A DNA stretch of 64,000 nucleotides, taken from NCBI GenBank assembly GCA_963932465.1, contig OZ010788.1, positions 669,002,484 through 669,066,483 on the forward strand, written 5' to 3'. The position numbers and the translations under genes are program-made. Under the pieces are notes generated by a model, which was given only the letters and a program-made list of their open reading frames with translations, ran no database searches and had not been told where the DNA came from. This DNA comes from Maratus speciosus. Lineage: Eukaryota; Arthropoda; Arachnida; Araneae; Salticidae. Below are positions 22,400 through 33,370 of the stretch, piece after piece (the first letter of the stretch is position 1; each line of letters begins with the position of its first letter).

Positions 22400-23390
22400 A
22401 TGATGCAAAACTTTGAAATTTAACAAGCGAATTGTTTATTTCTAAATGAATTATTTCTTAATTTCAGAAACAAGAAATTAAACAAAAACAGTAATTTGTA
22501 ATCGAGTAACATATGACCTGTTTTAATAACAAGAAATTGAGATTTTTCTGATTGTTTGTGAAATAACCTTGTATTTCATTCTTTCAATTAAATAAAAGAT
22601 AAAGCAAAATTATAAAAATAATAATCAAAGGAAAATACATGTAAATGTACGTTCGAAATTAAATTAAGAAAATAAAAATCTGCGAAATCTTGATACAAAG
22701 TTGTTCATGCATTTCGTGATAATTAAATTTATTTTGAAGTGACTTATTAGATGTATAATTAAAATTGTAATATGTAAGATTAGTTGTATGATCGCACGTT
22801 CGAAAATAACAGCGTTGAAATATCTAGACAAAATTGTTTATGTGTTTCATGTTAATTAAATTTATAGCTAGATAGATTATATGAAAGTAAATTTTTACTA
22901 CAAAAGTTGTTTTAGAGTATTCTACACCTTTATTTAAATTTTGCTCATTAAAAGTAGATAAAACAATGTTTATATGCTTAAAAATAAATGGTAAATTTTA
23001 ATTAAATGCTTCAAATTGAATATGAACTGTAATTAAAATTATATTTAAGAAAGATAGAATTATTTATCATTATTATAATTTAAAAACACTCAGAAACAAA
23101 GGTGTTGGTATTTTGCAAGTTAATTAAATTTATAGAGCAATTAATAACAAAAAGTGAAATTAAAATTGTGGTATAAAATACATTTAAACAATGCTTTAAA
23201 TTAAACACGGTATATACTTAACTTTGTTTTTGGATGTTAATGCACGGGATTCTAAATATAAACAGAAAAATAAGCAAATCTTGCATTCGTTTTCAAAACT
23301 TAGTACACCAAATTAAATTAAAAATATATCAACGGAATTTTTTTAAGTTTAAACAAATAGAATTCTGTAATTATTTAAACAATTATTAAA
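22400..23390. repeat. A+T-rich region with degenerate repeated blocks
   Basis: Blocks like TTAATTAAATTTATAG preceded by TTGTTTATGTGTTTCATG recur near 22705-22735, 22835-22865 and 23110-23145, suggesting an old tandem repeat. No coding frame or RNA gene is visible. Confidence 0.4.
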
Positions 23391-23405
23391 ATATGTATCT
23401 TAAGG

Positions 23406-24869
23406 CAGGGGTGTCAAACTGTGGCCCGCCAGATACCACTAAAATTTTACAGTTATCTTTGCCTTATCTAATCGTAGAATTTCTGCGATTCAACCAGTGT
23501 TGCCAGATTGGGGATTTTTTCCCCATTTTGGGGAATTTTGAACCTCCAGGGGAATTTTTTGGGGACAAGTAGTTCTTGGGGAAATGTTTGGGGAAAAACT
23601 TGGGGAATTTTTTTTTTTGTTCACTATTTCACGTAAATTTTACTTAAGTCGTCTGACAACACTGGATCTCTCTCAAATTCAATTTTTATTTGGAAAACGA
23701 AAATAAAATACAGAAATCAGATATATCAATCATTATTGTTGTGGTCGTGCTAAATCGTTTACAGTGTAGATTTATCACATGTGCATCACGACCTGCCTTG
23801 GACTATCCCCGCCTGAATTTTCAGATCACTAATTGCGGCATTTTCCTAGTCATCAAGAACAGATACACAAACACATATGCACATTTATTTTATTAGCATA
23901 GACTTATACAACAGAAATAAAAACAATTTATAACTTTCTTTGTTTAAGGATGTTTAATTTGTGCTTCATGGAATGACAGTAGAGAATTTTGCAAGACATG
24001 CAATTGCATACTACAATCATATTGCTATGTTTATAATTGAATATTGCTCAATAAATGAGCACGCCCCCCCCCCTCCCAATTCTCCTTATACAAAACTTGA
24101 ATGAAAACTCTGCGGTCTTAAATGGCATAAACCTTCAGATTACTAAATCTTTAGGACGTATGCGTAAAGCTCATTTGCAGTACTTTTTAAAAGATTTAAT
24201 TAAAGATGTGTAAAGCAGCTATTTTTTTTAATTATTATTATTGACAAAAGCACAGTGATTGATACAGCAAAGAGGCTTTGCAATATGATTAGGTGCTTCA
24301 GTAGAGAAGAAAAAAATTGAAAACAATATTTTATAGCTTAAGTCAGATAGAAGTATATCATACCACGAACATCTCAGATTTATTCAAACCCCAACTGATA
24401 AGAGGCGGTTTAAACCTTGAAAAAGTTATTGGCATAAGTGTAAATTGAGCTAACGCAATGATAGGCGAGCATCATCGATTGGCAACAATTAAGCAAGTGT
24501 AAACGAACTTGTCGTTGTAAAATGTATCTTCATTCTCGTCGTAAATTTGCGAATATGCATTCAAATTTCTGCAGACTTTAAATGTTTTTTGTAAATGGGG
24601 AATTTTTTGAAAAAATGCTTGATTTGGGGAAAAATTTTCAGTTTAAATCAGTTAAAAAAATTTTATAGTGGAAAATTGAAAGTTGAAAATTTACTTTTTT
24701 GAGTAGAAATTGCGTTGGGGACTTTTTCGGAAAAAAGCACTGATTTGGGGAAATTTTCAGAAATTTTGGGGAAATTGACTTTCGAGTATCTGGCAACACT
24801 GGATTCAACTTGTAGACAATTTCTTTAAAATTTTAGTGTTGTTTGGCGGGCCACAGTTTGACACCCCTG
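23406..24869. mobile_element. hAT-type MITE (outer), 1,464 bp including nested element
   Basis: The termini are CAGGGGTGTCAAACTGTGGC and its complement, with an exact 8-bp duplication TCTTAAGG (23398-23405, 24870-24877). CAGGGGTGTCAAACT is a familiar hAT-type terminus. About 90 bp of its own sequence lies left of the nested insertion and about 70 bp right of it. The two parts are themselves inverted repeats, so the parental element was a ~155-bp MITE. Confidence 0.93.
23495..24801. mobile_element. hAT-type element (inner), 1,307 bp
   Basis: The termini are CAGTGTTGCCAGATTGGGGA and the complement of CAGTGTTGCCAGATACTCGA. The 8-bp duplication GATTCAAC flanks it exactly (23487-23494, 24802-24809). 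Subterminal zones carry many TTGGGGAAATTTT-like words on both sides. The interior (23650-24560) has stops in all frames and no recognised transposase. Confidence 0.92.
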
Positions 24870-24875
24870 TCTTAA

Positions 24876-25805
24876 GGGGACAAGGGACCTTTAAAAGCTT
24901 AAAAATCAATTTTTTTATTTTTTGAAAATTTGGCTTTAAATATTATTCAAGGGTACATTATATGCATTATGGCAAGCATTTATCAGAAAAAAAATGAAAA
25001 AAAAAATTTTTTTTTGGAGAAAAAAAATGTAATTTTACGCGTTGTTTTAGAAATCTTCGAAATGCCACCTTCGCGTTCCATATTAATGAAAATCCCTAAT
25101 ATTTTTTATAAAAGTTTGGTTTATATATATAAATAAAACTGTGCATCGAATTTTATATATTTCAATAAAAAGGTTTAAAAAATAAAAATTTCAAAAATTT
25201 TCAAAATTTAAAATATTTTAAAATTAAAAAAATTTTCAATTTGTTTTTGTAAATTTCACTCTAAATATTACTCAAGGGTAAATTATATGCATTATGGCAT
25301 CTATTTATAACAAAAAATAAATAAAAAATAAATTATTTTTGAGAAAAAAATGGAATTTTACACGTCGTCTTAGAAAACTTCGAAATGCGGCTTGCGCATT
25401 CCATATCAATGAAAATCCCCAATATTTTCTATAAAAGTTTGGTTAAAAATTTAAAAAAAAAATATTGAAAAATTTTGAAAATTTTTCGAAAATTTTTGAT
25501 TTTTTTAAAAATCTTTATATTCAAATATATGAAATTCGATGCACAGTTTTATATATATATAAACCAAACTTTTATAAAAAAAAATATTGGGGGTTTTCAT
25601 AGATATGGAACGCGCAAGACGCATTTCGAAGATTTCTAAGATTACGCGTAAAATTCCACTTTTTTTCTCAAAAATAATTTTTTTTCATTTTTTTTTTGTG
25701 ATAAATGCTTGCCATAATGCATATATAGTACTCTTAAATAATATTTTAAGTGAAATTTACAAAAAATAAAAAATTGATTTTTAAGGTTTTAAAGGTCCCT
25801 TGTCA
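24876..25805. mobile_element. Foldback element family F, copy 1 (~930 bp)
   Basis: The ends are AGGGGACAAGGGACCTTTAA and a complement of CAAGGGACCTTTAAAAC. Inside, a ~220-bp block (TTCAAGGGTACATTATATGC... TTGGTTTATATATATAAATA) occurs twice in direct orientation (24930 and 25270) and once inverted (25540-25745). A second copy of the element is at 59203-61160. It abuts the hAT-type element to its left. Confidence 0.75.
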
Positions 25806-26499
25806 AGCTTCAAAATATCCGAATTGATTTTCACTTGCAAGAGCATGTGCGCAATTTTCACGACACGCAGTGATTTTTTTTTTAAACGTCTTCAAATACC
25901 TCACTGAAACTGTCTGAAAGTCATTGTTATACCTCAAAAGAATTCAACTTTGGATCAAAAAAGGTATCAGCGATTTTTCATGCAATCCTATTTCAAATAC
26001 GGCTGAAATCAGATGCTGTGAATCATTATTTCAAAAATTAATTATGATGAAACACACTATTTATCACAGGATTATTTGTTTCAGTATTTTTATCCTTTGA
26101 TCATTAAAATTAGGAATAAATAAATACATAACGATTACACAAAGCAGGTTTTATTTTAATAATTTTACCGCTAGCATAATCCGTGTGAATTCATTTTTGA
26201 ATAATTCATACCACTTAGATAAACATAAGGATATACCCGATAACGTCCCCTAACAATAACTGATTCTACATTAAATTAGTGACATACAGAAAATACAAAA
26301 CCCTATACTCGAATGACAACAGACGTAATAGTTACATTTCAAAAAGATACTTTCATTATTCAAGCTTGAATTAAAACCTTTTAAAATTTTGTAACAACTA
26401 TATTAAAAGTTGTTTATAAAATTGGCCGATTTCCATCTTCCCTCTGAAGATAAAAATTACGAAGACAATATTCACGACATGCCGATTCCTGGAATCTTG
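25806..26499. other. No gene recognised
   Basis: Unique-looking A+T-rich sequence with stops in all frames. Confidence 0.5.
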
Positions 26500-26713
26500 T
26501 TAACAACTTCAAGGGCGGTGGTTCATTTTTGAACCACCTATTTTTAACTCCTAAATCCTACATTGGCACCAGAATAGAGGAATGGAGAATTTTCTTTTAT
26601 TAGGTACGTGAACAAAAGCTTTTGCTTATTCTGAAATAAATTTGTTAATTCCGGTGTCAATCACTCATTTTAGCATTTCGCGTACAGAAGTACCTTGCCC
26701 CTGAAAGTGTTAA
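26500..26713. mobile_element. TTAA element T4 (214 bp, hairpin type)
   Basis: Starts TTAACAACTTCAAGGGCGG and ends CTTGCCCCTGAAAGTGTTAA. A perfect 8-bp hairpin lies at 26517-26538 (GGTGGTTC, 6-nt loop, GAACCACC), 13 nt from the TTAA, followed by the core GGCACCAGAATAG. Orientation is opposite to T1. Confidence 0.75.
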
Positions 26714-26878
26714 CAATCGGGGAGTTTTAGACTTGAACTTCAGAAAGCATGATACACCATATTTGGTTGAAATTAAACGTTATGAAGGATGATTTCTCTA
26801 ACCATTTATGTTTCTACACCAATTACCACAAAACAAAGCATCTTATTTATTTCAGTATTTTCGTCGTGATACAATGTT

Positions 26879-27075
26879 TTAACCCCTTTAGGGTGGGCAT
26901 CATTTATCGAGGTTTCAGTGTATAATATCAGTAGTTCAGTATAGTATTTTTAACCTTATTTAATCCAAGAATTAGACAGACATGGCAAAGATTATTACAA
27001 AAACATTCTGGTGCGAAAAAAAAATCATACGTGAATCATACAAACCTTTACGTGACATCAGTCCTGAAAGATTAA
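26879..27075. mobile_element. TTAA element T5 (197 bp)
   Basis: Starts TTAACCCCTTTAGGGTGGGC and ends GTCCTGAAAGATTAA, with the core ATTCTGGTGCGAAAA at about 27007. Only a weak hairpin (ACGTGA/TTACGTG words) is visible near 27030-27053. Confidence 0.65.
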
Positions 27076-27265
27076 CAGACGGAACAAAAAGAACAACAAT
27101 TTTTATTTAAAAGTATTAAACTTATTTATTTGTCCTTTACTTTGTATGAACCGCTAATGCGAAGTACATTTATAAGAACCCTGAATAAAAACTTACGTAT
27201 CATAACAAATTATCATAGATACTTAATAAATACTACTACCCACTGTTACCTTTGCAATACCTCTC

Positions 27266-27461
27266 TTAACCCTTAAATGCGCTAATTTTTATTTTGTTTT
27301 TAAAAAATTATATGATTCTCTGAAAGGTTTATAACACAGGTAAAATAAAGAAAAAAAAATCTGAGATACATTTTTCAAGTAATACGTCAATCTTTTCTTC
27401 TGTTGCACATCTGCAATATTAGGTAAAAACTACCGTCGTGTGGCTGTGGTCGATGTTTTAA
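27266..27461. mobile_element. TTAA element T6 (candidate, ~196 bp)
   Basis: Starts TTAACCCTTAAATGCGC and runs to a TTAA at 27458-27461. The left 60 bp resembles T17 at 53098. A small hairpin TTGCA-CATC-TGCAA sits near 27402-27415. The right tip does not mirror the left, so the boundary is uncertain. Confidence 0.45.
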
Positions 27462-27551
27462 CCTGAAATATTGCAAATTAGTCAATATTTTAATAAGTAT
27501 GTCTTCAAATACCATATTTTATATAATTATTTATTTTATAAAACTTAACAT

Positions 27552-27728
27552 TTAACCCTTTAATTCCCATGATAGAATGCATTCTAGAAATGACATAATT
27601 AGTAGAATCTGACTTTACACCAGAAAGTTTCAATGGTTAACTTCGCTTTAACTAAATACGGAATGTCTGTTATTAATGAAAGCAGAAATTGCTATTTTAA
27701 TTTTCTGGCGTGAATTATGTATATACGA
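27552..27728. mobile_element. TTAA element T7, truncated
   Basis: Starts TTAACCCTTTAATTCCC with a perfect palindrome TAGAATGCATTCTA (27573-27586) 17 nt from the TTAA and the core TTACACCAGAAAG after it. No right terminus is found before the foldback that begins at 27729. Confidence 0.55.
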
Positions 27729-28670
27729 ACTAGTATTAAAAAATGCTCTGACGAGCAGCAAAAAAGGCTAATATGTTTTTAAGTATGAAAAAGGGTTTGA
27801 CAAGTGCTTCTAATTGAGCATGAAAAAGGACAAGGGGTCCCTTCTTGGCTGCAGCTCACTGTCAATGCCAACTTTGAAAAATAATATTTGCGCTTTTTCC
27901 ATATAAAATAAATTCGCAGTACTGTAGTAAAACTTTCCGTCGTGCTTTACATGTTAACTGCACTGTTGCAGTGTTGTACTGCGCATGCGTCTGCAATGCA
28001 ACTTTGTACAGTGCACTGTGTACCATTATTTCTCTATAAATTATACTACACTGTACATTCCTATTATGCTTTTGATTTTTGAACCTTAGCGCACACTCGC
28101 ACTGTGCTTTTGTACTTCCGTATTAAAGGTGTATGCGTCTAATGTTCCTTTATAATTTACATGCATTGCTGTACTGCATAGTACATTGTACAGCCACAGT
28201 CACTTGCATATAATTTCAACAATCAATGAATGCATTATACTGTTATGCGTGCACATGTGGAATTGTTCCTGTGCAGAGTGCTGTTACAGTCTGCACTGCA
28301 TTACAAATCAGTTTTCGGTACAGTTCTAAACTGCGGGCATGCTTGGTGGTCCTGCATGAGTGTGATACGCTGCAGGAACTAAGGTTTTTGGTACTATGTC
28401 TGTCGCCTTACATTCATGTTTAATCAGGCTGCGTCTTTAATGGCTGTGTCTTTATACTACACCTTTTTATCGTAACTGTGGCTGATTTTTTTTATATGAA
28501 AAAAGCGCAAATATGATTTTTTCAAAGTTGGCATTGACAGCGAGCTGCAGCCAAGAAGGTACCCCTTGTCCTTTTTAATGCTCAATTAGAAGCACTTGTC
28601 AAACCCTTTTTCATACTTAAAAACATATTAGCCTTTTTTGCTGCTCGTCAGAGCATTTTTTAATACTAGT
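27729..28670. mobile_element. Foldback MITE with ~190-bp arms (942 bp)
   Basis: The left arm starts ACTAGTATTAAAAAATGCTC and the right arm ends with its complement. The arms agree for about 190 bp through the GGCTGCAGCTC...CAACTTTG segment. TA is available as target at both ends. The central 500 bp is unusually G+C-richer and full of TGCACTGTAC/GTACAGTGCA-like words. No coding frame is supported. Confidence 0.8.
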
Positions 28671-29079
28671 CATTTAAATTTTTTGGTAATTATATATTGA
28701 ATATAAATAAACCTGAGTTGCTTTTAAATATTCCCAATACTTTTTCTTATTTCGCACAACTTGGGCTCCCTTAAATATAATTAATATAATTCCTTAAACT
28801 GGTATTAGTTTTTGTTGTATTAAAATATCTCAATTTGTTCATTCTCTCTAAACAAGTAAACCCTATTGGTTTACAATGGAAGTCTATAGGAATTTGGCGA
28901 TATATCGCCAAGTTGGCGACACACTTGGCAGTATTTGGCGGCAGAACACATTCCCGCCTATGGTTACCCCCCCCCCCTTATAGGTATGGAGATGCATTAA
29001 ATGCTGTTCTATAACCAATGAGATGCCTTTCGTTCGAGCGTTGCCATTAAACAATTAACAAATAATCGCGATTTCTGTG

Positions 29080-29542
29080 ACACATACGATAGCGTAATAT
29101 ATACACATATAGATTATCGTGGAAATCGAAGGTTTAGGCCACATCGTATTGTTTAGCTAGACCGGTTATACTAACATTGTTCTCATGTTTTGCTACAACA
29201 GTAATTCGATTAAGCTTCTTACTACTGCTATCACTAAGCACTTTGCCATTCTTAGAAGCCATAATGAGAGCTAAAATTAGCGCAAACATGAGTAAAGTAA
29301 AACGAAAACTTAATTTTTTTATAGTAATAAAGGTACACAAAGCATTCTGATATGCGCACCTTCCTCCAAACTTGACTAATAACAAGAGTTATGTGAGGGT
29401 TGCCAACTGAACTATTTGGATGCTTTGGTCGTGAACCGAGATATTGCACGCCAACCGAGTCAAATTTTGATCACCGAAGTTGCACATAAACCGAACTGGT
29501 CGTGGTCATAAACAGAAGCGGTCGTGAACCGAGGTTCCACTT
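29080..29542 (-). mobile_element. Tigger-type element, 5' part only
   Basis: The minus strand begins AGTGGAACCTCGGTTCACGA at about 29541, a typical Tigger/pogo terminus, with further copies of GGTTCACGACC and CTCGGTT downstream. It carries the transposase N-terminus and then ends without the opposite terminal repeat. Confidence 0.7.
29134..29268 (-). pseudogene. Tigger transposase N-terminal fragment
   Basis: The minus strand reads MASKNGKVLSDSSSKKLNRI then TVVAKHENNVSITGLAKQYD and VA-stop. It matches the N-terminal helix-turn-helix of Tigger/jerky transposases, where K-x-x-VS-x-x-LAKQYGVA is typical. The rest of the protein is missing, so it is a truncated relic. Start chosen at the MASK motif because it is the family's usual beginning. 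Confidence 0.75.
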
Positions 29543-29673
29543 ATATTTTGATCTATAAGTTTGCAAATATGGCATTATTTATGTATTCAATGGCGATAAT
29601 CATTAAGGATCTTGGCGATTTTGGCGATGAAACTCACCGATTTCAAAGTAACGTTCCGAAGTGTACTTGAACC

Positions 29674-30017
29674 GCCACAGATGTCATATACGCATCACGT
29701 TGACGCGATTTTTTTCTGACGCCAATGTCATATACGCACCGGGGTACTTAACTGGCGCCAAAGTTTTGTTATTTTGCTTGATATGGTAACCCGGATATTG
29801 TTGTTTATTTATTAATAAATTATTTATTTACTTTTATTTTCTTTTTTAAAATTATATAAATTGTTTAGTTCTATTGTTATTAATTAATTTTTTTTTAATT
29901 TATTGTTAATCCCTTTTTAAAAATATATATGTAACTGGTATTCAAAAACGAGGTTTTCGCCATATTGGCGTCAGAAAAAATATCGTGCCAACGTGGTGCG
30001 TATATGACATCTGTACC
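29674..30017. mobile_element. Short hAT-type MITE family M, copy 1 (long form, ~344 bp)
   Basis: Starts GCCACAGATGTCATATACGC and ends GCGTATATGACATCTGTACC. Contains CTGACGCCAATGTCATATAC and TTGCTTGATATGGTAACCCG as in the other copies, plus ~140 bp of extra A+T-rich filler. Flanks GTACTTGA and ATACTTGG are only a partial match to an 8-bp duplication. Confidence 0.75.
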
Positions 30018-30175
30018 ATACTTGGTGCAACTTGATTATCCTGTCGACCAAAAAATTATCGCCAAACTATAAGATTAAAGGACAATAATAGATGATAGTA
30101 AATGTTACATTCATTTGACATTAAACACGATACACGTGTTTGTTACGTCATCAAGTGATTTTTAATTCAAGTTTT

Positions 30176-30592
30176 GGCACAGGTGTCGTATACGTTCCAT
30201 ATTGGCGCGATTTTTTTGACGCCAATGTAATATACGCACCGGTTACTTAACTGGCGCCAAAGTGTCGTTATTTTGCTTGATATGGTAACCCGGATATAGA
30301 TGATATATTAACGAGATCGGCACAGATGTCATATACGCCCCATATTGGGGCAATTTGTTTCTGACGCCAAACTCATATACGCAACAGGCACTTAACTGAC
30401 CCCAAAGTGTCGTTATTTTGCTTGATATGGTAACCCGGATATTGTTGTTTATGCTGTTGATGTTTTCGCAAATTGGCGTCAGAAAAAATTCGCGCCAATA
30501 TGGGGCGTATATGACATCTGTGCCCCGAGGTTTTCGCCAAATTGGCGTCGGAAAAAATCGCGCCAATATGGAGCGTATATGACATCTGTGCC
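30176..30592. mobile_element. Family M, copy 2 (interrupted by copy 3)
   Basis: Starts GGCACAGGTGTCGTATACG and ends GCGTATATGACATCTGTGCC. The exact 8-bp duplication CAAGTTTT flanks it (30168-30175, 30593-30600). Its own sequence without copy 3 is about 211 bp. Confidence 0.92.
30319..30524. mobile_element. Family M, copy 3, nested in copy 2 (206 bp)
   Basis: Starts GGCACAGATGTCATATACGC and ends with its complement. The flanks ACGAGATC and CCGAGGTT fit a decayed 8-bp duplication. Copy 1 has the uninterrupted AACGAGGTTTTCGCC at this position, so a related empty site exists. Confidence 0.85.
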
Positions 30593-30781
30593 CAAGTTTT
30601 TATTAGTATTTTTATTAATGTTTTACTAATTTATTTATTCAGTCAGTTTGTATCATTTGGCGAATAGTTTGGCGAAATTGGTCGACGGGATAATCAGGTA
30701 GTACCGTATATTTTTGCTGCACATTTTCGACAATATCTCAAGCAAAAGTACCTAAAGTTAAACGAAACCCTAATTATTTAA

Positions 30782-31100
30782 GGCACAGATGACAGATACA
30801 CAACGGGTTTGGCGCGGGTTTTTTTCTGACACCAATTTGACGAAATCCTCGTTTTCGAATAGCAGTTACATATATATTTTTAAATTACTTTCTATTATTT
30901 AAAAAAGGAAATAACAATAAATAATGAAAAGTTTAATTAATAACTATAGAACCAAACAATTTATATAATTTTAAAAAATAAAATAAAAGTAAATAAAAAA
31001 TAATTAATAAATAAACAACAATAGCTGAGTTACCGTATCAGGTAAAATAACGCCATTATCGCCCAGTTATGTACTCTGGTGCGTATATGACATCTCTTCC
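30782..31100. mobile_element. Family M, copy 4 (long form, 319 bp)
   Basis: Starts GGCACAGATGACAGATACAC and ends GCGTATATGACATCTCTTCC. The exact duplication TTATTTAA flanks it (30774-30781, 31101-31108). Its A+T-rich filler matches that of copy 1 in inverse orientation. Confidence 0.9.
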
Positions 31101-31236
31101 TTATTTAAAATAGATGGAATCTATTGAAATCTATGAAATCTATTTTTTAAGGTATGCTTAGTATGTGAAGTATTTATATTACTGCATACCTATCGCTTGT
31201 GTAAGTCAGGATGTTATGATGATAATTAAAACTTAC

Positions 31237-31435
31237 GGCACAGATGTCATATACGCCCTATATTGGCGCGTTTTTTTTTTCTGACGCCAATGTCATATAC
31301 GCAATGGGTACTTAACTGGCGCCAAAGTGTCGTTATTTTGCTTGATATGGTAACCCGGATGTTGTTGTTTATACTGTTGATGTTTTCGCCAAATTGGCGT
31401 TGGAAAAAAAATCGCGCCAATATGACATCTGTGCC
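31237..31435. mobile_element. Family M, copy 5 (199 bp)
   Basis: Starts GGCACAGATGTCATATACGC and ends CAATATGACATCTGTGCC; the right end lacks the GGGGCGTA segment by a small deletion. The exact duplication AAACTTAC flanks it (31229-31236, 31436-31443). Confidence 0.93.
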
Positions 31436-31499
31436 AAACTTACATTTAACTCCTAAGAAGAAGTTTGGGATTTACCCTTTTTTTATTCCTATCAACTCG

Positions 31500-31707
31500 G
31501 GCACAGATGTCATATTCGCCCCATATTGGCGCGATTTTTTTTCAGTTGCCAATTTGGCGAAAACATCAACAGCATAAACAACATAATCCGGGTTACCACA
31601 TCAAGCAAAATAACGACACTTTGGCGCCAGTTAAGTACCCGTTGCGTATATGGCATTGGCGTCAGAAAAAAATCGCGCCAATATGGGGCGAATATGACAT
31701 CTGTGCC
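31500..31707. mobile_element. Family M, copy 6 (208 bp)
   Basis: Starts GGCACAGATGTCATATTCGC and ends GCGAATATGACATCTGTGCC. The exact duplication TCAACTCG flanks it (31492-31499, 31708-31715). Internal asymmetric sequence is inverted relative to copy 5. Confidence 0.93.
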
Positions 31708-31715
31708 TCAACTCG

Positions 31716-32529
31716 TTTGTGCTCCATTGTGTCTATTACTCCAGTTCAAAATATTAATCAAGAAAGTTTATATATATATTTATGAAAATTATGCATTATC
31801 TGCTTAGGTTGACGTCGGTTTCAAAAATACAAAAATCTATCAGTTGAATTTCAATTTTTATTGACTTATAAAAACAAAAGTACACGCGTTATCCCTTTTT
31901 TTAAAGTATTGTACTGCTTTTTAGGGAATGGCAACACGAAAGAAATTATTGAATTAGAAAATGAAAAGGAGAGATTGCTATAATTTTATGGAGACATTAT
32001 AAAAAACAAATTCGATTTTCTCAGCGACCGTCATACATACAAAGATGAAAAAAAAAATCTATTTTAAGTTTGAACCGGGGGATCAAAATAAAACAAAAAC
32101 GAAGTTAATCCACCCACTGGAGCGTTAGCTACACTTTGTTGAATTTTGTGTCTTCATTTTTTCGTTTAAGGTTAAATAAAAAACTACTGAAAGCTACAGT
32201 AATTTTTTTAATGCTATCAGTTTATTCGTCTCGTCGAGTTCTATCTTTCAAAAGAAAAATCATTGTCGTATGTCAACTGGTTCGCCAGAAATTTAAGAAA
32301 GTCGTTTGCATTTTCTATTTCTTAATCATATTATAGCTTAACGCTGCCGCGTTTGCTATGATAAAAAAAAATCTATTAAATTCAAAACACTGTTTTGCAT
32401 ACATGCAAAGATGCGCACTAAAATGTTAAAAAAAGAATTTAACAATTTTCTAAAAATATCTATAACAATGTTTATAGTATTCATAAGGATATTAATATAT
32501 ATTAAACTATTTCACATACAATGAAACTG
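31716..32529. other. No gene recognised
   Basis: A+T-rich, no repeat partner noted in the window. Short frames here have no recognisable composition. Confidence 0.5.
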
Positions 32530-33370
32530 ATACACGTTGCTAAGGTTTACTACAAGTTACTTCCTGTATAATAGAAAGTGCATAGTATTTACAGGGACAC
32601 ACAAAAGATTTCGGATACTATACTGTATCTGAGAGTACTGCATATTAGCCATGATTGCTGGAAGTGCATTTCTAGTTGTGATATGAGTTTTTAAGTTTAA
32701 CTAAATTTTTGCATATTACGTTGTGTGTATAAATGCTGCAGATCATATACAGGGTTACGCAAAAAATTCGTAAAGTTACTGAGTATGAACGAAAATAGCT
32801 TAAAGGTGGTTTTTAAATGAGTAATGCATTTTTACGCTGCAGTACATTTAGTATACTAAGATATCTTTTTAGAATATAGATAAAATGACCCACAGGGCCA
32901 CGCAAAGAATTGGATACATGGCCGTCCATGGATAATAATCTCTGGAAGTGTGATTTCAGTAGTTTTAAGCATGTTTTAGTCTTAACTTTTAGCTAAATAT
33001 TGGCGTGTATATAAAGATAGAAGGTAAAATACAGGGTTGTACAAAAGTATTCAAGTATTTTTCCGAGCAATTGGCATACATTGCTGAAAGTGAAATTTTA
33101 AACTATCGTGCGTTTTTAACACTTTCCAACATAGTTGAAAAGGGCTTGTGAATTCGGTTTGTCTGTCCATCTGGTCGTCTGTCTGTCAGAACTCTAACTT
33201 GCGTTAAAATAGTTGCATTGCTCCTTAATTGGTATGTGTTGTTGACATTTACTATACCACGCGCGATAATGAAAATAAAGAATGTAGCGTTCATAGTTTA
33301 TTTACAGTGATGCTCAAAATAATTCCATTACATTATGGTCTATGAGGAAATGTTGTAATTATGTAAATAT
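32530..33370. repeat. Repeat family B, copy 2 (inverted relative to copy 1)
   Basis: Units marked by TACAGGGACACACAAAAG-like words recur near 32590, 32748, 32887 and 33028 (period about 140-158). The terminal block TTTTAACACTTTCCAACATA at 33115 and CATTATGGTCTATGAGG at 33333 are complements of sequences at 17140-17370. A GTCTGTCTGTC-type stretch follows the terminal block. Confidence 0.65.

Larger units (their letters stand above)
28870..29660. mobile_element. TTGGCGAT-rich element, interrupted
   Basis: TTGGCGATATATCGCCAAG and several TTGGCG/CGCCAA words (28893-28940) reappear at 29578-29625 (GGCGATAATCATT, TTGGCGATTTTGGCGATG), with a Tigger-type fragment between them. Similar sequence is found near 61500-61612. 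Boundaries are not resolved. Confidence 0.45.
30024..30715. mobile_element. MITE with GATTATCCTGTCGACCAA ends, host of family M copies 2 and 3
   Basis: TTGATTATCCTGTCGACCAA with ATCGCCAAACT at the left (30030-30070) is mirrored at the right by AGTTTGGCGAAATTGGTCGA and CGGGATAATCAG (30667-30702). Copies 2 and 3 of family M lie inside. Confidence 0.6.

Noticed and set aside
27910..28480. G+C-richer centre of the 27729-28670 foldback as a host gene or CpG island
   Set aside because: It lies between the arms of a MITE, is built of TGCACTGTAC-like words in both orientations, and has no sustained coding frame with recognisable motifs.
30243..31807. Several overlapping ~70-107-residue frames with similar peptides in the family M cluster
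   Set aside because: The similarity between the peptides arises because the same MITE is present six times in both orientations; the frames cross element ends and have no family match.
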